From positions 129,719,282 to 129,783,281 of the forward strand of contig CP136062.1 of the NCBI GenBank assembly GCA_032622095.1: a DNA stretch of 64,000 nucleotides, read 5' to 3'. A program made the translations under genes and the position numbers. The notes below the pieces were generated by a model, which worked only from the letters and a program-made list of their open reading frames with translations, made no database searches and was not told the DNA's origin. Source of the stretch: Siphonodentalium dalli. Its lineage: Eukaryota > Mollusca > Scaphopoda > Gadilida > Siphonodentaliidae. Of this stretch, positions 44,000-55,602 are shown in pieces (positions within the stretch are counted from its first letter, which is position 1; each line of letters opens with the position of its first letter).

Positions 44000-46600
44000 A
44001 GTTATGAGGTTGTGGTATGATTAATCTTCATTAATTCTAAATATTACGGTCAGTGCTTGTATATAAATCGAATGTTCAGGGCTGACAATCGGTTAAAAGA
44101 TCTACAAAATGAGTCCCAGTTAGCATTAAGGCTACGGCAATTAAGACCATGTATAGACACATTAGTTTTGGATGCTGCCAGTTTATCCTTCAACTGGGTG
44201 GGACATAATATTCACAAGAATGGCTTATTTCACTGTATGACGAAATGATGTCGGTCTTGTCTTCGGGATCGTCCGTTTGTGGTCCGTTGTATCGTGAATC
44301 ATAGTTAAAAGTATTATCTCCCCTAGTTCAATCATATCGCCGTCCTATATTTTGGTTATGAAAATAGTTACTTCTCTTGCCCTGTATCATATCGATTTCA
44401 CATTGAATTGAATACAAAACTGAGTGTTAATTCATGGTGAACATGTACGTAATTTTGAATTTTCTTAAGTCTGGAAACAACTAGTGTAAGTGAAATAAAC
44501 ATGGTATTGCACATGATATATAAGAAATTAAGACACGGTGAGAGTATAGTCATTTAATATGATCAGACAAAGACTCAAATGCAAATATATGTCATAATCA
44601 AATAATAGAAGCTACAAGTATTCCGTGGGGGGGGGGGGTCTAAAATAGTACCAGTTCCTATATTATGTATCCAGTTCGGTGAGAACAATTGGAAATATTA
44701 GTCTAATTTTAAGAGCGATTTGGGAACATCTACATGGAGTCATGTTTGATTAGCATAACAGCTTGTTTCAAGAAATACCTTGAGATAGTACCACGTGTAC
44801 GCACTCGCAGTCATAACTTCGCGAAACCCCTCTGGGGAAAAATGATGATTAAGTATGTCATAAGCAATCCACGTACATTTAAACTTTCCTGTTTGCATGA
44901 TTTACCGGTTTGATATCCCGTCAGGAATAATTCGTGTATTTGCATGCATAAACATGTAAACATGGGGGGGGGGGGTGTGCTTCAATGCGTTTCTGTTGCC
45001 TGGGTCTATAACAATCAAAGAAATGAGGCAAAACAAAGTGTCGTCCCGATTCCAATTGTCGTGTGATGTACATTACTGGGGCGAAAGTGTGAGGCTATTG
45101 ATATAATTATTAGGTCGTGACATGATCACGTTGAGATGCAGAGTACAAGAACGACTTTCTCGCGATACGAGGTTTTTGTAAGCATAATACGAGAAAATTG
45201 CAATGTGGTGTTGTTATATAACTGGGTCATGTACCGCAATAAGGAAATTTAGTCGAAGCAGACTCCAATCTTATGCTTGCATGTAGATGAATTCGATGTC
45301 TGTTTATATGTGATTATGGTTATGCTATATAACCACTGTGCGGGAATTAGTTAGTGAGCACCTGGAGTTATTTCTCTGATGACAGAAACCGTTGGGACAG
45401 GTACATTATGGTAATTTACATGCAGGCAGGTGCGTTTTTTCAAACAGGAGCGGTGGCGATGGGGTGGATAACTATTTTGTTACCATACAGACTGGTCCTA
45501 CCATTATTGAGAAATCATGGGTGGGGGCTTTCACTCGTACAGTAGATAGGGGGTCATGATAATTTGTTCCTTGTATTTGGCCTATTCATAATTATTCGGA
45601 TATCATGGGTTAGGGCCTTCACTTGGGCAGCCGGGTAGTCCGGTAGCTAATATGGGCTCCCTTGCACCCCCTGGGACTTAACTTTACCCCCACTCATTTT
45701 GTTCCTTATTATGTCCCTCAACTTAAGCAATGTTAACAAGAAAAAAAGTGGCCGTGTAGACTCCAGACAAGATGGCGTCCATCAGGCAAATGCAAATTAT
45801 AGCGGGAAAATCTAGTAAAATGTATACAAATGTATATATTTTCGTGAAGCTAAGACATAATACCACTTGTATAGGCCAAAATTGAAACTCCCTTTCCAAG
45901 ATGGCCACCGGAAGTTGAAAATATGAAGTATTTTCACTAATATCTTCTAGATCAGTTTATGCTGTTTGGAACTGTTTGAGAAATGTGACTTTATTTTGTA
46001 TCTTTTATATTAACTGAACATTGGAGCAATGAAATGTGCAATTATTGTGGTCCTAGCCCCGCCTGATCCCTCAAAAATTTGATTTTACAAAACGCGCCAT
46101 AAAATTTCACCAAAAAAATCACAATTGGGATTCTAGTTATATTCCAAAAGGAAATGAACAGAATTGTGTTATGTAAGTGAGGTATATCATTACCTATGAA
46201 TATTCCAACTCATTGGAATAAAAATTGTTACTTTGGCTCAAAATGGCTGCCAAAATATGGAAAATGATAGATATTGCCCCAGCATGTCCTGCAATCGCAT
46301 ACAAGTTGCGGACGAAAGTATATATATATGATACGAAGTGTTTCTTGTGTATAAAATATGTTTTAAACAAATCACAACATGGTAGAAACGTAATTCATTT
46401 AAATCACATATTATACATATATTTGTATTAAATTGGCATTTATGACACAGTTCAGTGATACTGATAGTCATATTACAATTGGTGATTTTAGATGATTTTC
46501 AGAACATTCACTACAATATACATGTATCACAACGTATCAATTTGAATGTTTCTGTTATAATTTAAAAAAGAAAATAGTTAGGTTAAATTGGAGATAGGTT
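44000..46600. other. Intergenic with small duplications
   Basis: No gene was recognised. Two G12 tracts lie at 44627-44638 and 44964-44975. A roughly 130-base imperfect duplication around 45490-45620 shares CCTA..ATTATT, ATCATGGGT..GGGGC.TTCACT. AAGATGGC-type blocks near 45770 and 45897 hint at further degraded repeats. A 63-residue frame at 44057-44248 has no identifiable family. Confidence 0.35.
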
Positions 46601-46744
46601 GGAGCTTTTGGGCCTCAGCAATGATTCATTTTGCACAAATATTTTCTGGCTTACTCATTCATGAGCAAACTTGAGGCATTATTCAATGAAAATCATGGAA
46701 AGCTGAATTCTTGTGTCTCATAATCAGTGACTTCTATTGAAGAA

Positions 46745-47065
46745 TATAATTCAGCCTGTTCTCCCGAAAACCCGCACATTATCCTCTCATAAAAAAACTT
46801 ATTGTAGGTAGATGTGCTTAGAATCGACTCATTTTGAGCCGATTCTAGCACATTATGCACGGACAATGACACACATAAGCCAACCCACGATTTTTCATGG
46901 TACGCTCTTTAACATGTGTTTTCACCTTGGCCCGCGCTTTAAAACGAAATAACGGATATGACTCCATTATCTGCTCATTTCATAATAAAATAATCACATT
47001 ATGTACCTATTTCACATTATAGGTCGATTATGTGCGTCTTTGCGCGAGTATGTTGCATAATTAAT
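46745..47065 (+). repeat. Dispersed element, copy A, inside the satellite
   Basis: Matches 56500-56840 in order: AGATGTGCTTAGAATCGACTC or its variant, GGACAATGACACA.ATAAGCCAAC, CGCTCTTTAAC.TGTTTT, TTTAAAACGAAATAACGGATATGA, AATAATCACATTATGTAC and ATTTCACATTATAGGT. An internal hairpin at 46812-46852 pairs TAGAATCG.CTCA with TGAGCCGATTCTA. Confidence 0.75.
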
Positions 47066-48690
47066 TATGTTGGTTTGCTAATTCACCTGAGGCAAAATAT
47101 AATTGTTTTTGCTAGAGGTATACATCAGTGACTTTAACTGAACAATATTTTCTGGTTTACTCATTCTTGGTTACACTTGAGGCATTATGCAATGAAAATC
47201 ACGGAAAACTGAATTCTACTGTCTCATAAATCAATGACTTTCATTGAACAATATAAGTATGCTGGTTTACTCATTCATGTGCACAATTGACATTATTCAA
47301 TGAAAATAATGGAAAACTGAATTCTAGATTTTCATAAATCAACGACTTTCATTGAAGAATATAATTATGCTGGTTTACTCATTCACTTGAGGCATTGTAT
47401 AATTGGTTTGCTTCATGTATACATCAATGACATTAATTAAATAATGTAGGCTGGTTTAGTCATTTGGACAACCGATGCATATAACACCAAGAGACAGGAC
47501 ATACAATATACTAACTGTTTTACTTGAGGTATCAATCAGTGGCTTTCATTGAAAAATATATTCTGAGTTATACACTGAAATAAACAATCAATGACCTTCA
47601 TTGAACAGTATAATAATTTGGTTTACTCATTCATGGACACACCTGAGGCATTATTCAATGACAATCATGGAAAACTGAATTCTAGTTTGTCATATAACAT
47701 CAACAAAAAGACAGGACATAATTATAATAAATATACTAATTGTTTTGCTGCAAGTATAACTCAATGACATTAATTGAAGAATGTAAGCTGGTTTACGCTC
47801 ATTGGGACAACTGAGGCATTATTCAATGAAATTCAAGGACAACGGATTTTAGTTTCTCATATAACTTCAAAGAATTTTCGTTTTTGGTTGGTTTTTGTTT
47901 AGGCATGAAAATCATGGAAAACTAAATTCTAGTTTATCATGGATCACTTACTTTCACTGTAGACTATATGCTTGTTAACTCATCCACTGGGACTACTAAG
48001 GTATTATTCAGAGACAATCATGAGAAATTAAGTTCTAGTTTCTACAAAATCAGTGACTTTCATTGAATATGTATTGGTTTACTTATTCATTGGTACAATT
48101 AAGGCATTATTCAATGACAATCATGGAAAACTAATTGTAGTTTCTCATATAACACCATCAAGACACAGGACATATAGCATATATTCTTTTGCTTGATGTA
48201 TAAATCAGTGACTTTCATTGAGGAATATATTCTGGTTTACTCATTTGTTGGGACAATTGAGGCATTATTCATTGAACATTATGGAAAACTGAATTCTAGT
48301 TTCTCATATATCAATGACTTTCACTGGTGAATATAATTATGTTGGTTTGCTCGTTCATTTTGGGACAACTGAGGTATTGTTCAATGAAAATCATGGATAA
48401 CTGAATACTTGCGTCTCATATAACATCTCCAATAGACCGGACATAACATACTAATTGATTTGCCTGAGGTATAAATCAATTCTAGTTGTCATAAAACTGA
48501 CTTTTAGTGAAGAATATATACTGATTTACTCACTCATTGGCACAACGCAGGAAGTAATCAATTAACATAATGGAAAACAGAATTTTAGTCTCTGACATAA
48601 CATAATCAAGAGACATTATATGTCACATAAAATATTTGCTTGAGATTTACATCAGTGACTTTCATTGAAGAATATATGCTGGTGGTACCA

Positions 48691-49128
48691 GGATAAACTA
48701 GATGTGTGACTGTCCCAATGGGACTACGGATACCCCCCTGTTTTTAAAATAGTAAGATGTTTCACATGTCAGTATACATTTAGTTAAAATAATAAAATAA
48801 CAGTTCCCATTGCAGGTGTACAACCATAACCCTAATCTAAAACATATTGACCGAAAAATGTAGGAATAAATCTCGGACAAAATTATGCATGTTGCAAAAA
48901 ACATTTCTAAGTCGAAAAAGGGGGATAACTCAACCAAAAAAGGTCCGATGGACGTCATAATCGCAGGTGCACAGGTTCCCACGGTGGTTGATGTCTGTGC
49001 CAAGTTTCAAGGAAATTGATCAAAAACCGACTGAGAAAAACGCCGGACAAATTTGTGTCCACGGACGGACGGGCGACGGACAAGCTGACTCCAGTATACC
49101 CCCCTAACTTCGTTACGGGGGGTATAAT
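48691..49128 (+). repeat. SINE-like element with terminal hairpins
   Basis: It interrupts the satellite. Near the 5' end CTAGATGTGTGACTGTCCCAATGGGAC contains a small perfect stem (GTCCC/GGGAC), followed by ACGGATACCCCCCTG. The middle has TTTCTAAGTCG and GGGGGATAACTC. The 3' end has CGGACGGACGGGCGACGGAC and then the hairpin ACCCCCCTAACTTCG / TTACGGGGGGT followed by ATAATA. Related to 26945-27250. The layout is that of short non-autonomous elements common in lophotrochozoans. Confidence 0.6.
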
Positions 49129-49577
49129 AACATAATTATTTTCCTTATGGTATAAATCAATGACAATAATTGAAGCATATATGCTGGTTTACTTATTCAT
49201 TGGGACAACTAAGGAATTATTCAATGATAATCGTGGAAAACTGAATTCCAGCTTTTCCTAGATCAATTACTTCAATGACAATCATGAAAAACTAAATTCT
49301 GGTTTCTCATATAACACCAAGAAACAGTACAAATAATTAGCAATGTTTGTTTTTGCTTGAGGTATGAATCAGTGACTTCACTGAGAAATATATTCTGGTT
49401 TACTCATTCAATGAGACCATCGATGCACTGTTCTATAAAAATCACGAAACAAATTTCAGTTTCTCCAATAATCAATGGTTTTCCTTGAAGATATATGCTG
49501 GTATTACCGAATAATGGGGACAAGAGCTACCAGTTTTTGCTCACTGAATGTAGTTTTCTGATAGTTTGATGACACAT

Positions 49578-49849
49578 TTATGAGGTTTATTATAACTGAT
49601 GTGTGCAGCTCACATATAGTTTTTTTTTTAATTATTAGCTTAGGATTATGCTGTTTTATATGTGGTAATTAATTGTACGATCAGACTAATATGTTCATAT
49701 TCCAAGAACTAATTACACTTTGTTACTGTATCAAAAATCACTAGGCAGTTATATATCAGATAGAGATCATATCTTCTTGTTTCTCTTGGCTTGGTCGTGA
49801 TATTTAATGAATTTCCCTCCTATATAGCCCACGAATCCCCAACTGCTTG
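49578..49849 (+). repeat. Direct repeat, unit 1
   Basis: 272 bases nearly identical to 50289-50559, from TTATGAGGTTTATTATAACT to CAACTGCTTG. Only a handful of substitutions and one T-run difference separate them. Confidence 0.85.
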
Positions 49850-50278
49850 TGAGACGTTCCACCCTGGGAAACCATATCATTTACCATTTACCTAAATGGA
49901 GACAGGACAGGACGTTCCATCTCCGATTCCGGGTTTTTGTAAACTCTGCGCACGTCACGTTTCCGGGCAGTCGACGTCGGGCGTAAACAACGATAACACG
50001 CTTAAAATCGTGTCTCTTGGATTTCCTACGTTATTGTCTGTTCAAAGGTACATAAGCCCAGACTGCCGGAGTGTGCGACCTCACAGGCCTGCGCGGGGGA
50101 TCCACAACTACATTATTGTTATGGCATTACTTTCTGTAATAAATGTTCATTATCTTACTTCTTTGTTGCCCAATTTCGAGTGACCCTTGTAGGGCCCCGA
50201 ACCCGTAGATTCTTATAGCGTGTCCCTAGGACTGTAGATCGGCACCCTACCAGGTAATCTAAGCTAGGGAACGCTACA
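49850..50278 (+). mobile_element. Candidate solo LTR
   Basis: The 429-bp segment begins TGAGACGTTCC and ends GGAACGCTACA (TG...CA). It is flanked by a 4-bp duplication CTTG (49846-49849 and 50279-50282), and contains an AATAAA polyadenylation-type signal near 50140. It is much richer in G+C than its neighbours. These are the marks of an LTR left by recombination, but no internal retrotransposon sequence is present to prove it. The 95-residue open frame inside is not recognisable. Confidence 0.45.
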
Positions 50279-50288
50279 CTTGTTAAAC

Positions 50289-50559
50289 TTATGAAGTTTA
50301 TTATAACTGATGTGTGGAGCTCACATGTAGGTTTTTTTTAATTATGAGCTTAGGATTATGCTGTTTTATATGTGGTAATTAAATGTACGATCAGACTAAT
50401 ATGTTCATATTCCAAGAACTAATTACACTTTGTTACTGTATCATAAATCACTAGGCAGTTATATATCAGATAGAGATCATATCTTCTTGTTTCTCTTGGC
50501 TTGGTCGTGATATTTAATGAATTTCCCTCCTATATAGCCCACGAATCCTCAACTGCTTG
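50289..50559 (+). repeat. Direct repeat, unit 2
   Basis: Second copy of the 49578-49849 unit, starting TTATGAAGTTTATTATAACT and ending CAACTGCTTG. It abuts the LINE ORF1 fragment that starts at about 50565. Confidence 0.85.
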
Positions 50560-50564
50560 TTGCT

Positions 50565-51060
50565 CCTTAGCTTTCTTGAGAATGTTGGAGTTGGTCTGAG
50601 TCATGTCCTCTTTAACCACAATGTTTGACCCTTTCAACATACATAACAGTTTCCTTTGTCTCACTACCTCATCCTTTTTTTCTGGACATACCTGTAACAA
50701 TTATACCTCTAGGCTTTGTCTGCCCAGTGGCCCCAGAAACATACACAAAGCCTGTGTGCAATGGATATGTCACCATTATTAAGTTTTACTTCAAGCTTGC
50801 TGTTCAGTGCTGCAATAATTTTATTTTCACCAGATGTCTGTCTCTTGCTATCTCCATCTATTCCATATACTCTGCTGCTTTCCTGCCTGGTGTGCTGGTC
50901 TAGTCTATTGTTTTCTTGTTGTAATTTATTCATTTTCCTTCTAGATATTGTATCACATTTATTATCAAACAGATCCATTCTCTTCTGCATGTCATACACA
51001 TCATTTATGAACGCCTCCTTAACATATATTATCTTCTGCTCATATTCAATCTTCAGATTT
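50565..51060 (-). pseudogene. LINE ORF1p-like (coiled-coil and RNA-binding) fragment
   Basis: On the minus strand a heptad-like helical segment (AFINDVYDMQKRMDLFDNK... with LQQEN) is followed by RQESSRVYGID, then NSKLEVKLNNGDISIAHRL, and after a frame change VCPEKKDEVVRQRKLL and LKGSNIVVKEDMTQTNSNIL. This order matches the L1-type ORF1 protein (Transposase_22-like) found with many invertebrate LINEs: the R-x-N-I-R-I-x-G-I block, D-I-x-x-A-H-R-x-G, and K-G-T-x-I-x-I-x-E-D-x-T. The protein binds element RNA and acts as a chaperone. The fragment lacks a clear start and carries at least one stop. Confidence 0.7.
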
Positions 51061-51199
51061 CTTACTTATATGTGGAGACTAAATCAGACTTTTAAAGGTT
51101 GCAAGCTTCTCTGGAGATCATCTTTGATTACCCATATTTCCAAGTATGAAATTGATATCCGCCAAGATAGTTTCGAACGAGCTGTTCTGTGAGGTGGCT

Positions 51200-52150
51200 T
51201 GCGCAGCTTTTTATTTGTCATCTGCGAAGTTTGAGGTCGATTGTTTTTTGTTTCTTGATTGGCACAGCTTGCGCCTTTGTTCTGTTGTAAGATTTAGAAG
51301 TGTCCTTGTTCATACTGTCATCTGCATCTGAGGTTGAAGTCATTACTGTATTTCGTTTATCTGGCATAATCTCAATTTGAATTTACTTTGGTGCATCGAC
51401 AATGAGCTACTTATCTTCTATCACCTGAATCAAATTAAACTTTGAGATTGTGTTTATTATTTTTGAATATTCTATGAAAGATATAGTGTTTATGCATTAT
51501 ACAAAACACAATGCAGAGACATAGCAAAACATTGGTCACAGACAATTTACAGATTAACAGTAAGATGTGATGCTTTATTACAAATCTACAGCATGTATAA
51601 AGCGTCTTAAAATCAGCCCCGTCATAGAAAACACGAGACCGTTTTTAGGCCCGGTGCCATTTACAATCCGCGAAGACTGTAATGTAACACAAAAGCCTAT
51701 TTTGGCCCAGGGTTATGTTGGCGTGAAATTTCCCTCCTGTTATTTCAGGTCAGAAAAGTATCCCAATTATTTTTGTAAGGTATGCGTATTCGTTAACAAG
51801 TAATCAGATATACGGTTAGTGACTAACATGTTAACCCTTCTTCGCTAATTAGATTATCTCATCAGTTGAGTCAAACAAATGTTTTTTGTTTTTCCCATAT
51901 CTGCCAGCCCTAATTTTGTTACAGACATGATGAAACATAATTATATAGAATACGGTAAACCCCTATCTCAGGCTAAAGGAAACCCTATTCGCTGGAAACA
52001 ACAATACGGGTATATGCATTATAATATGAAACTTGAACTAAATATTAATTGAAGAAATGGATGTTGATTTGCTTGCGTTCCATAGAGTATCGCTTTCCAC
52101 ACAAAAATGTCAGACCAACGTGCATCCATACTCTATGGAGTGCAACAAAA
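51200..52150. other. Intergenic, no gene recognised
   Basis: No domain or large repeat was seen. Frames at 51146-51331 and 51567-51803 are not recognisable. Confidence 0.35.
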
Positions 52151-52235
52151 TCAACATACATCTATTATATATTTTGGAAGATCTGTCTGTGTGTGTGTCT
52201 GTGTGTGTTCGCGATGAACTCGAAAACGGCCGAGC

Positions 52236-52640
52236 CGATTTCGATAGAACTTCGTATGTGGGGGTATTTTCGGCCGGGGCCTATTAATTTGTCCGTGCGA
52301 TGTGACCTTGAAATCGGGTAATTTCAAGGTCAAACGCCCGAATATCACCGGATTTCGATGAAACTTGGTATGTGGGTGTATTTTCGGCCGGGGATTGAGT
52401 GGCATAAACCTATTAATTTGCCCGTCCGATGTGACATTGACCTTGAAATCGGGTCATTTCAAGGTCAAACGCCCGAATATCACGGGATTTCGATGAACCT
52501 TTGTATGTGGGGGTACTTTCGTATGGGGAGTCTCATAAGCCTATTCATTTGCCTGTGCGATGTGACCTTGAAATCGGGTCAATTCAAGGTCAAATCGCGA
52601 ATTTTGATGGGATTTCGACGAAATTTGATACGTAGGGTTA
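52236..52640 (+). repeat. Four ~125-bp units inside the Helitron, with paired TCAAGGTCA half-sites
   Basis: Units start GATTTCGATAGAACTTCGT, GATTTCGATGAAACTTGGT, GATTTCGATGAACCTTTGT and GATTTCGACGAAATTTGAT (about 52236, 52350, 52487 and 52612). Between successive starts lies TGACCTTGA, 12 bases, TCAAGGTCA: 52303-52311/52324-52332, 52438-52446/52459-52467 and 52563-52571/52584-52592. TCAAGGTCA is the classic extended half-site of monomer-binding nuclear receptors (SF-1/ERR type). The pair can also form a stem of about 12 bp. Confidence 0.8.
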
Positions 52641-53079
52641 CTTTTGTCCACTGAGTGTAATTTCGACCAACGAATGCCTGCATTCATGTTCCATGGCACA
52701 AATGCACGTGTTAGTGTAAATATAAATATATTGACAACAATCAACAGAACACATAGAACTGATGGGACGACCCAAAATAATATATATATATATAACCCGT
52801 CGTATGTGTGTATCTGTGTGTATAACTCGGTCACGCTTTTGGCGCGTTTATAACTTTTCAACCATGCTTGCAATGTGGCCCAAATTTTTACCACGGCATA
52901 TATTGTCGTAAAAGATGACTCACAAAATTTCACGCTGATTGGTCAAAGCAAACCTGAGATCTAACATGGTCCCCAAATGCAGTATTTGCACGCAAGTATA
53001 GACACTAGTTCTTATGACGTTTGTCGAAATGACGTCATGTGACGTCGCACGCAAACCCACACTTGCTTTGTGATAGTAG

Positions 53080-53680
53080 ACGAAACTTTGTGATAGTAGA
53101 CGAAATTTAGACTCAAGATATACTTAGCGTATTTTGGAAATAGGCGCTAAATTAATTTGTCAATTCAGGTTGAGTGTGAATATAAGTAACAAATGTTGGT
53201 TTGGTCGTGGAAGTGCATGTATAGTGTGGTGTAGAGTCGAAACTAGAAAGCTCTACCATCGTTGGGAATGGGTGCTAACATGGTACTTCAATTTGTCAGT
53301 TCGGTGTGAACATAAGTAAAGAATGCTGTCTATGACATGAAAGCTGTGCATTGAGTGTGGAATCGAAGGAGTACCCGGGTAGAAAATACAGTTTTATTGA
53401 AATAAAGTGTTTCCACAATTGGGCCGCAGTGCGTGGGCATGTTATCCTTAGGCTGCATGTTGAATACAGGCTCCAAATGGGGTCCATTTAAGGTCAAAAT
53501 GTGCCACAAGCCCCCTTCGTCGCCAAATAAAGGCGCTCGAATTGAGTATTTTTCAGTTAGTATACAGTAATGTTTAAAGTAATATGCTGATTTTGTTTTG
53601 TTCAATATGTGCATGCGTATATGCGGGCTGGATGTGTAGAAATACAGTTTTTAGTGAAATAAAGTGTTCCCTCGCGCATC
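53080..53680 (+). repeat. Diverged duplications in the 3' half of the Helitron
   Basis: CTTTGTGATAGTAGACGAAA is doubled at about 53066-53110. A roughly 150-base unit containing AATTTGTCA.TTC.GGT..GTGTGAA.ATAAGTAA.GAATG recurs near 53152 and 53288. GAAATACAGTTTTTATTGAAATAAAGTGTT or a close variant recurs near 53385 and 53640. Confidence 0.55.
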
Positions 53681-53810
53681 CAGTGACTAAAAAGAGAAAC
53701 ATGACCATTCCATTTCTAATATAGAAATGAGAATTTGTTCATGACCGCGGACACTAGAAAGTAATAAAGAACATTGTATACCCGTCATTTTGTGGCGGGC
53801 AACCACCTAG

Positions 53811-55460
53811 TATATGTGTATATACCCTGTTTTACCCACGATTTGCCAGAAACAAACCGTTTTTTTTACCTTATGAAAATATACACTGGTTCATAGAATT
53901 GTCAGTCTAGTATTCATCTGGAGGGATGTTCATGAAATATGAGTAGACAACACATGTACCTGTAAGACAATACATTGTACTTGCATGTACGTACAGAAAC
54001 ATATTTTGATAAACAGACATGGTGATCATTGACTAAATTTGATCATATCCATATAAATTAATATTTTGTTCACCAAATTGATCAACATGTGTAAAAGAAA
54101 AAACATCTGCCATCAGAGTACCGATATAGTGGATAATGTTTCACAAATGACAGTAAGCCATGCTCCCAAGATTCTAGAATTTAATTAGATTTAAATTTTG
54201 GACATGCATGTAGATGTATTAACATAAATGTCAGTTCACAATGTATTATTATTACCGGTCATAAGAAGCACATATCGTTAAGTTGATTTATGTAAAGACA
54301 ATTCACTGTTACTATCCTAGAGAATGGTACAACAAATGTTACTAATTTTAGAAGTATATATGTGTACGCATTTCTCATACATTTGTGACTGACATTTTGT
54401 CAGAGGAAATAACATGAAATGGCTCTAACGAATATACTAGTATTGAGTTAAATCTGTTACGCCAGCACATTAGATTGAACCATTTATCAATTTTCAGCAT
54501 CAGGCTTTTGTTAACAAAATAAACACCTATCAAGTGTTATTTTTATCACATATGGGTGACCGATGCTCCTAGTAATCGCCGCGACTAGACATTAAAACAG
54601 TTTTATTCTGGGTCCAAGTGTACTTGTTCACATTGTCAAGTGCGTCAGACAGCCACAGCATGCCTCTTGCTGGAATATTAGAATATTTAGACTCAAGATA
54701 GAGGAAACAAATAACCTTGATGACATACCGACTGTCCAGGATTTAAAAGTCTATGCCCGGAATAGGTTTGTACTTCAAGTTGTCGGGCTTTCGTCCCGTC
54801 AACAGTATGGGAAGGGAGCCTTCCAGTGTCCCAACACGCTGGATATCGGCACATAGCATATCGTCAGTTACAGCGGTGGAGGTTGGTGATTTTGTGCAAA
54901 GTATCACTGTGAATCGTCCTGCTTGTGCAGTTTCATGTGCGCGTGCACACTTCGCAGAAGATGATAACTAGCGAAGGTTCTGCCTTCCTGTGCTTGAATG
55001 AATGAATGTCATTTTGTTTGTAAAGGCAATACATTACCTATGGAATACTATTGGAGCCACTTCCTAATGTCGCTTCTGTCACGTTACGAAAGCGACAAAC
55101 ATTAGCGATTGTGCGTTTGCGGGTGATTGTAACTCTAACGCCACAAGTCACGTGATTCTATAAGTGACTGACTTATACATGTATAATCGGCTAATTGTTC
55201 GGTGGAATTTGCTGCACTGATAATAACAAATTATTATAAAAACATAACTTATATTTTATAGCCTGAATTTTCCAACAGTGTTGCTGTTTCGAGACACAAT
55301 TATGCTTAGAATTGGGGAGTTTGTTGGTTTTATCGACAATAAGCTTGTAGGCTAATTGTTAGGTAACATCACTAAACTAAGATGATACTCATATCGATTC
55401 ATTTAACGTGGACTATATCACGTGCTGGCTTAAAAGTCGCATGTAAATACAATCAACATT
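53811..55460. other. Intergenic, no gene recognised
   Basis: AT-rich sequence after the Helitron end. A 72-residue frame at 54753-54971 is not recognisable. A CpG-richer patch lies near 54780-54960 and 55075-55140. Confidence 0.35.
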
Positions 55461-55469
55461 TGTGGATCG

Positions 55470-55602
55470 AGGCATACATACCGGTTCGAGGCATACATAC
55501 CGGATCGAGGCATACATACCGGTTCGAGGCATACATATCGGTTCGAGGCATACATACCGGATCGAGGCATACATACCGGTTCGAGGCATACATACCGGTT
55601 TT
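55470..55602 (+). repeat. 19-bp tandem repeat, seven units, with higher-order order
   Basis: Units read AGGCATACATACCGGTTCG (type B) or AGGCATACATACCGGATCG (type A), with one B variant (ATATCGG). The order is B-A-B-B'-A-B-B(end), so type A recurs every third unit, giving a 57-bp higher-order period. It has no unique spacers, so it is not a CRISPR array. Each unit contains ACCGG, and the GGTTCGAGGC resemblance to a tRNA B-box is coincidental as far as I can see. Confidence 0.9.

Larger units (their letters stand above)
46600..49510 (+). repeat. Diverged satellite, ~100-190-bp units, about 16 copies
   Basis: The core GTGACTTTCATTGAAGAATATAT followed by CTGGTTTACTCATTCATTGGGACAA, GAGGCATTATTCAATGAAAATCATGGAAAACTGAATTCTAGT and TCTCATATAACACCAAGAGACAGGACAT recurs. 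Copies start near 46722, 47145, 47228, 47340, 47426, 47530, 47590, 47766, 47950, 48053, 48210, 48312, 48490, 48654, 49160 and 49370. Units vary in length because the middle part is often lost. Two foreign pieces interrupt the array, at about 46745-47065 and 48691-49128. Confidence 0.85.
52161..53810 (+). mobile_element. Non-autonomous Helitron, 1650 bp
   Basis: The 5' end begins TCTATTATATAT after an A (52160), then a GTGTGTGTGTCTGTGTGTG stretch and GAACTCGAAAACGGCCGAG, the arrangement typical of Helitron 5' ends. The 3' end carries a hairpin CCCGTCA-TTTTG-TGGCGGG (53781-53799, one G-T pair), then CAACCAC and CTAG (53807-53810), followed by T. Helitrons insert between A and T, end in CTRR and have a subterminal 3' hairpin, so all three criteria are met. 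No Rep/helicase coding sequence lies inside. The interior holds two sets of tandem repeats. Confidence 0.75.

Noticed and set aside
44057-44248. 63-residue open frame of ordinary composition
   Set aside because: No recognisable domain. It lies just beyond the 5' end of an old LINE and on the opposite strand.
45723-45908. Hydrophobic 61-residue frame on the minus strand
   Set aside because: It overlaps AAGATGGC-type degraded repeats. The hydrophobicity follows AT-rich codons.
49896-50183. 95-residue open frame in the G+C-richer patch
   Set aside because: No domain recognised. It lies within the candidate solo LTR and has no splice or start context.
55485-55600. GGTTCGAGGC, resembling a tRNA B-box
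   Set aside because: There is no A-box, cloverleaf or matching acceptor stem around it. It is part of the tandem repeat.
55470-55602. Regular repeats that could be taken for a CRISPR array
   Set aside because: The units are contiguous 19-mers with no spacers, in eukaryotic-type DNA.
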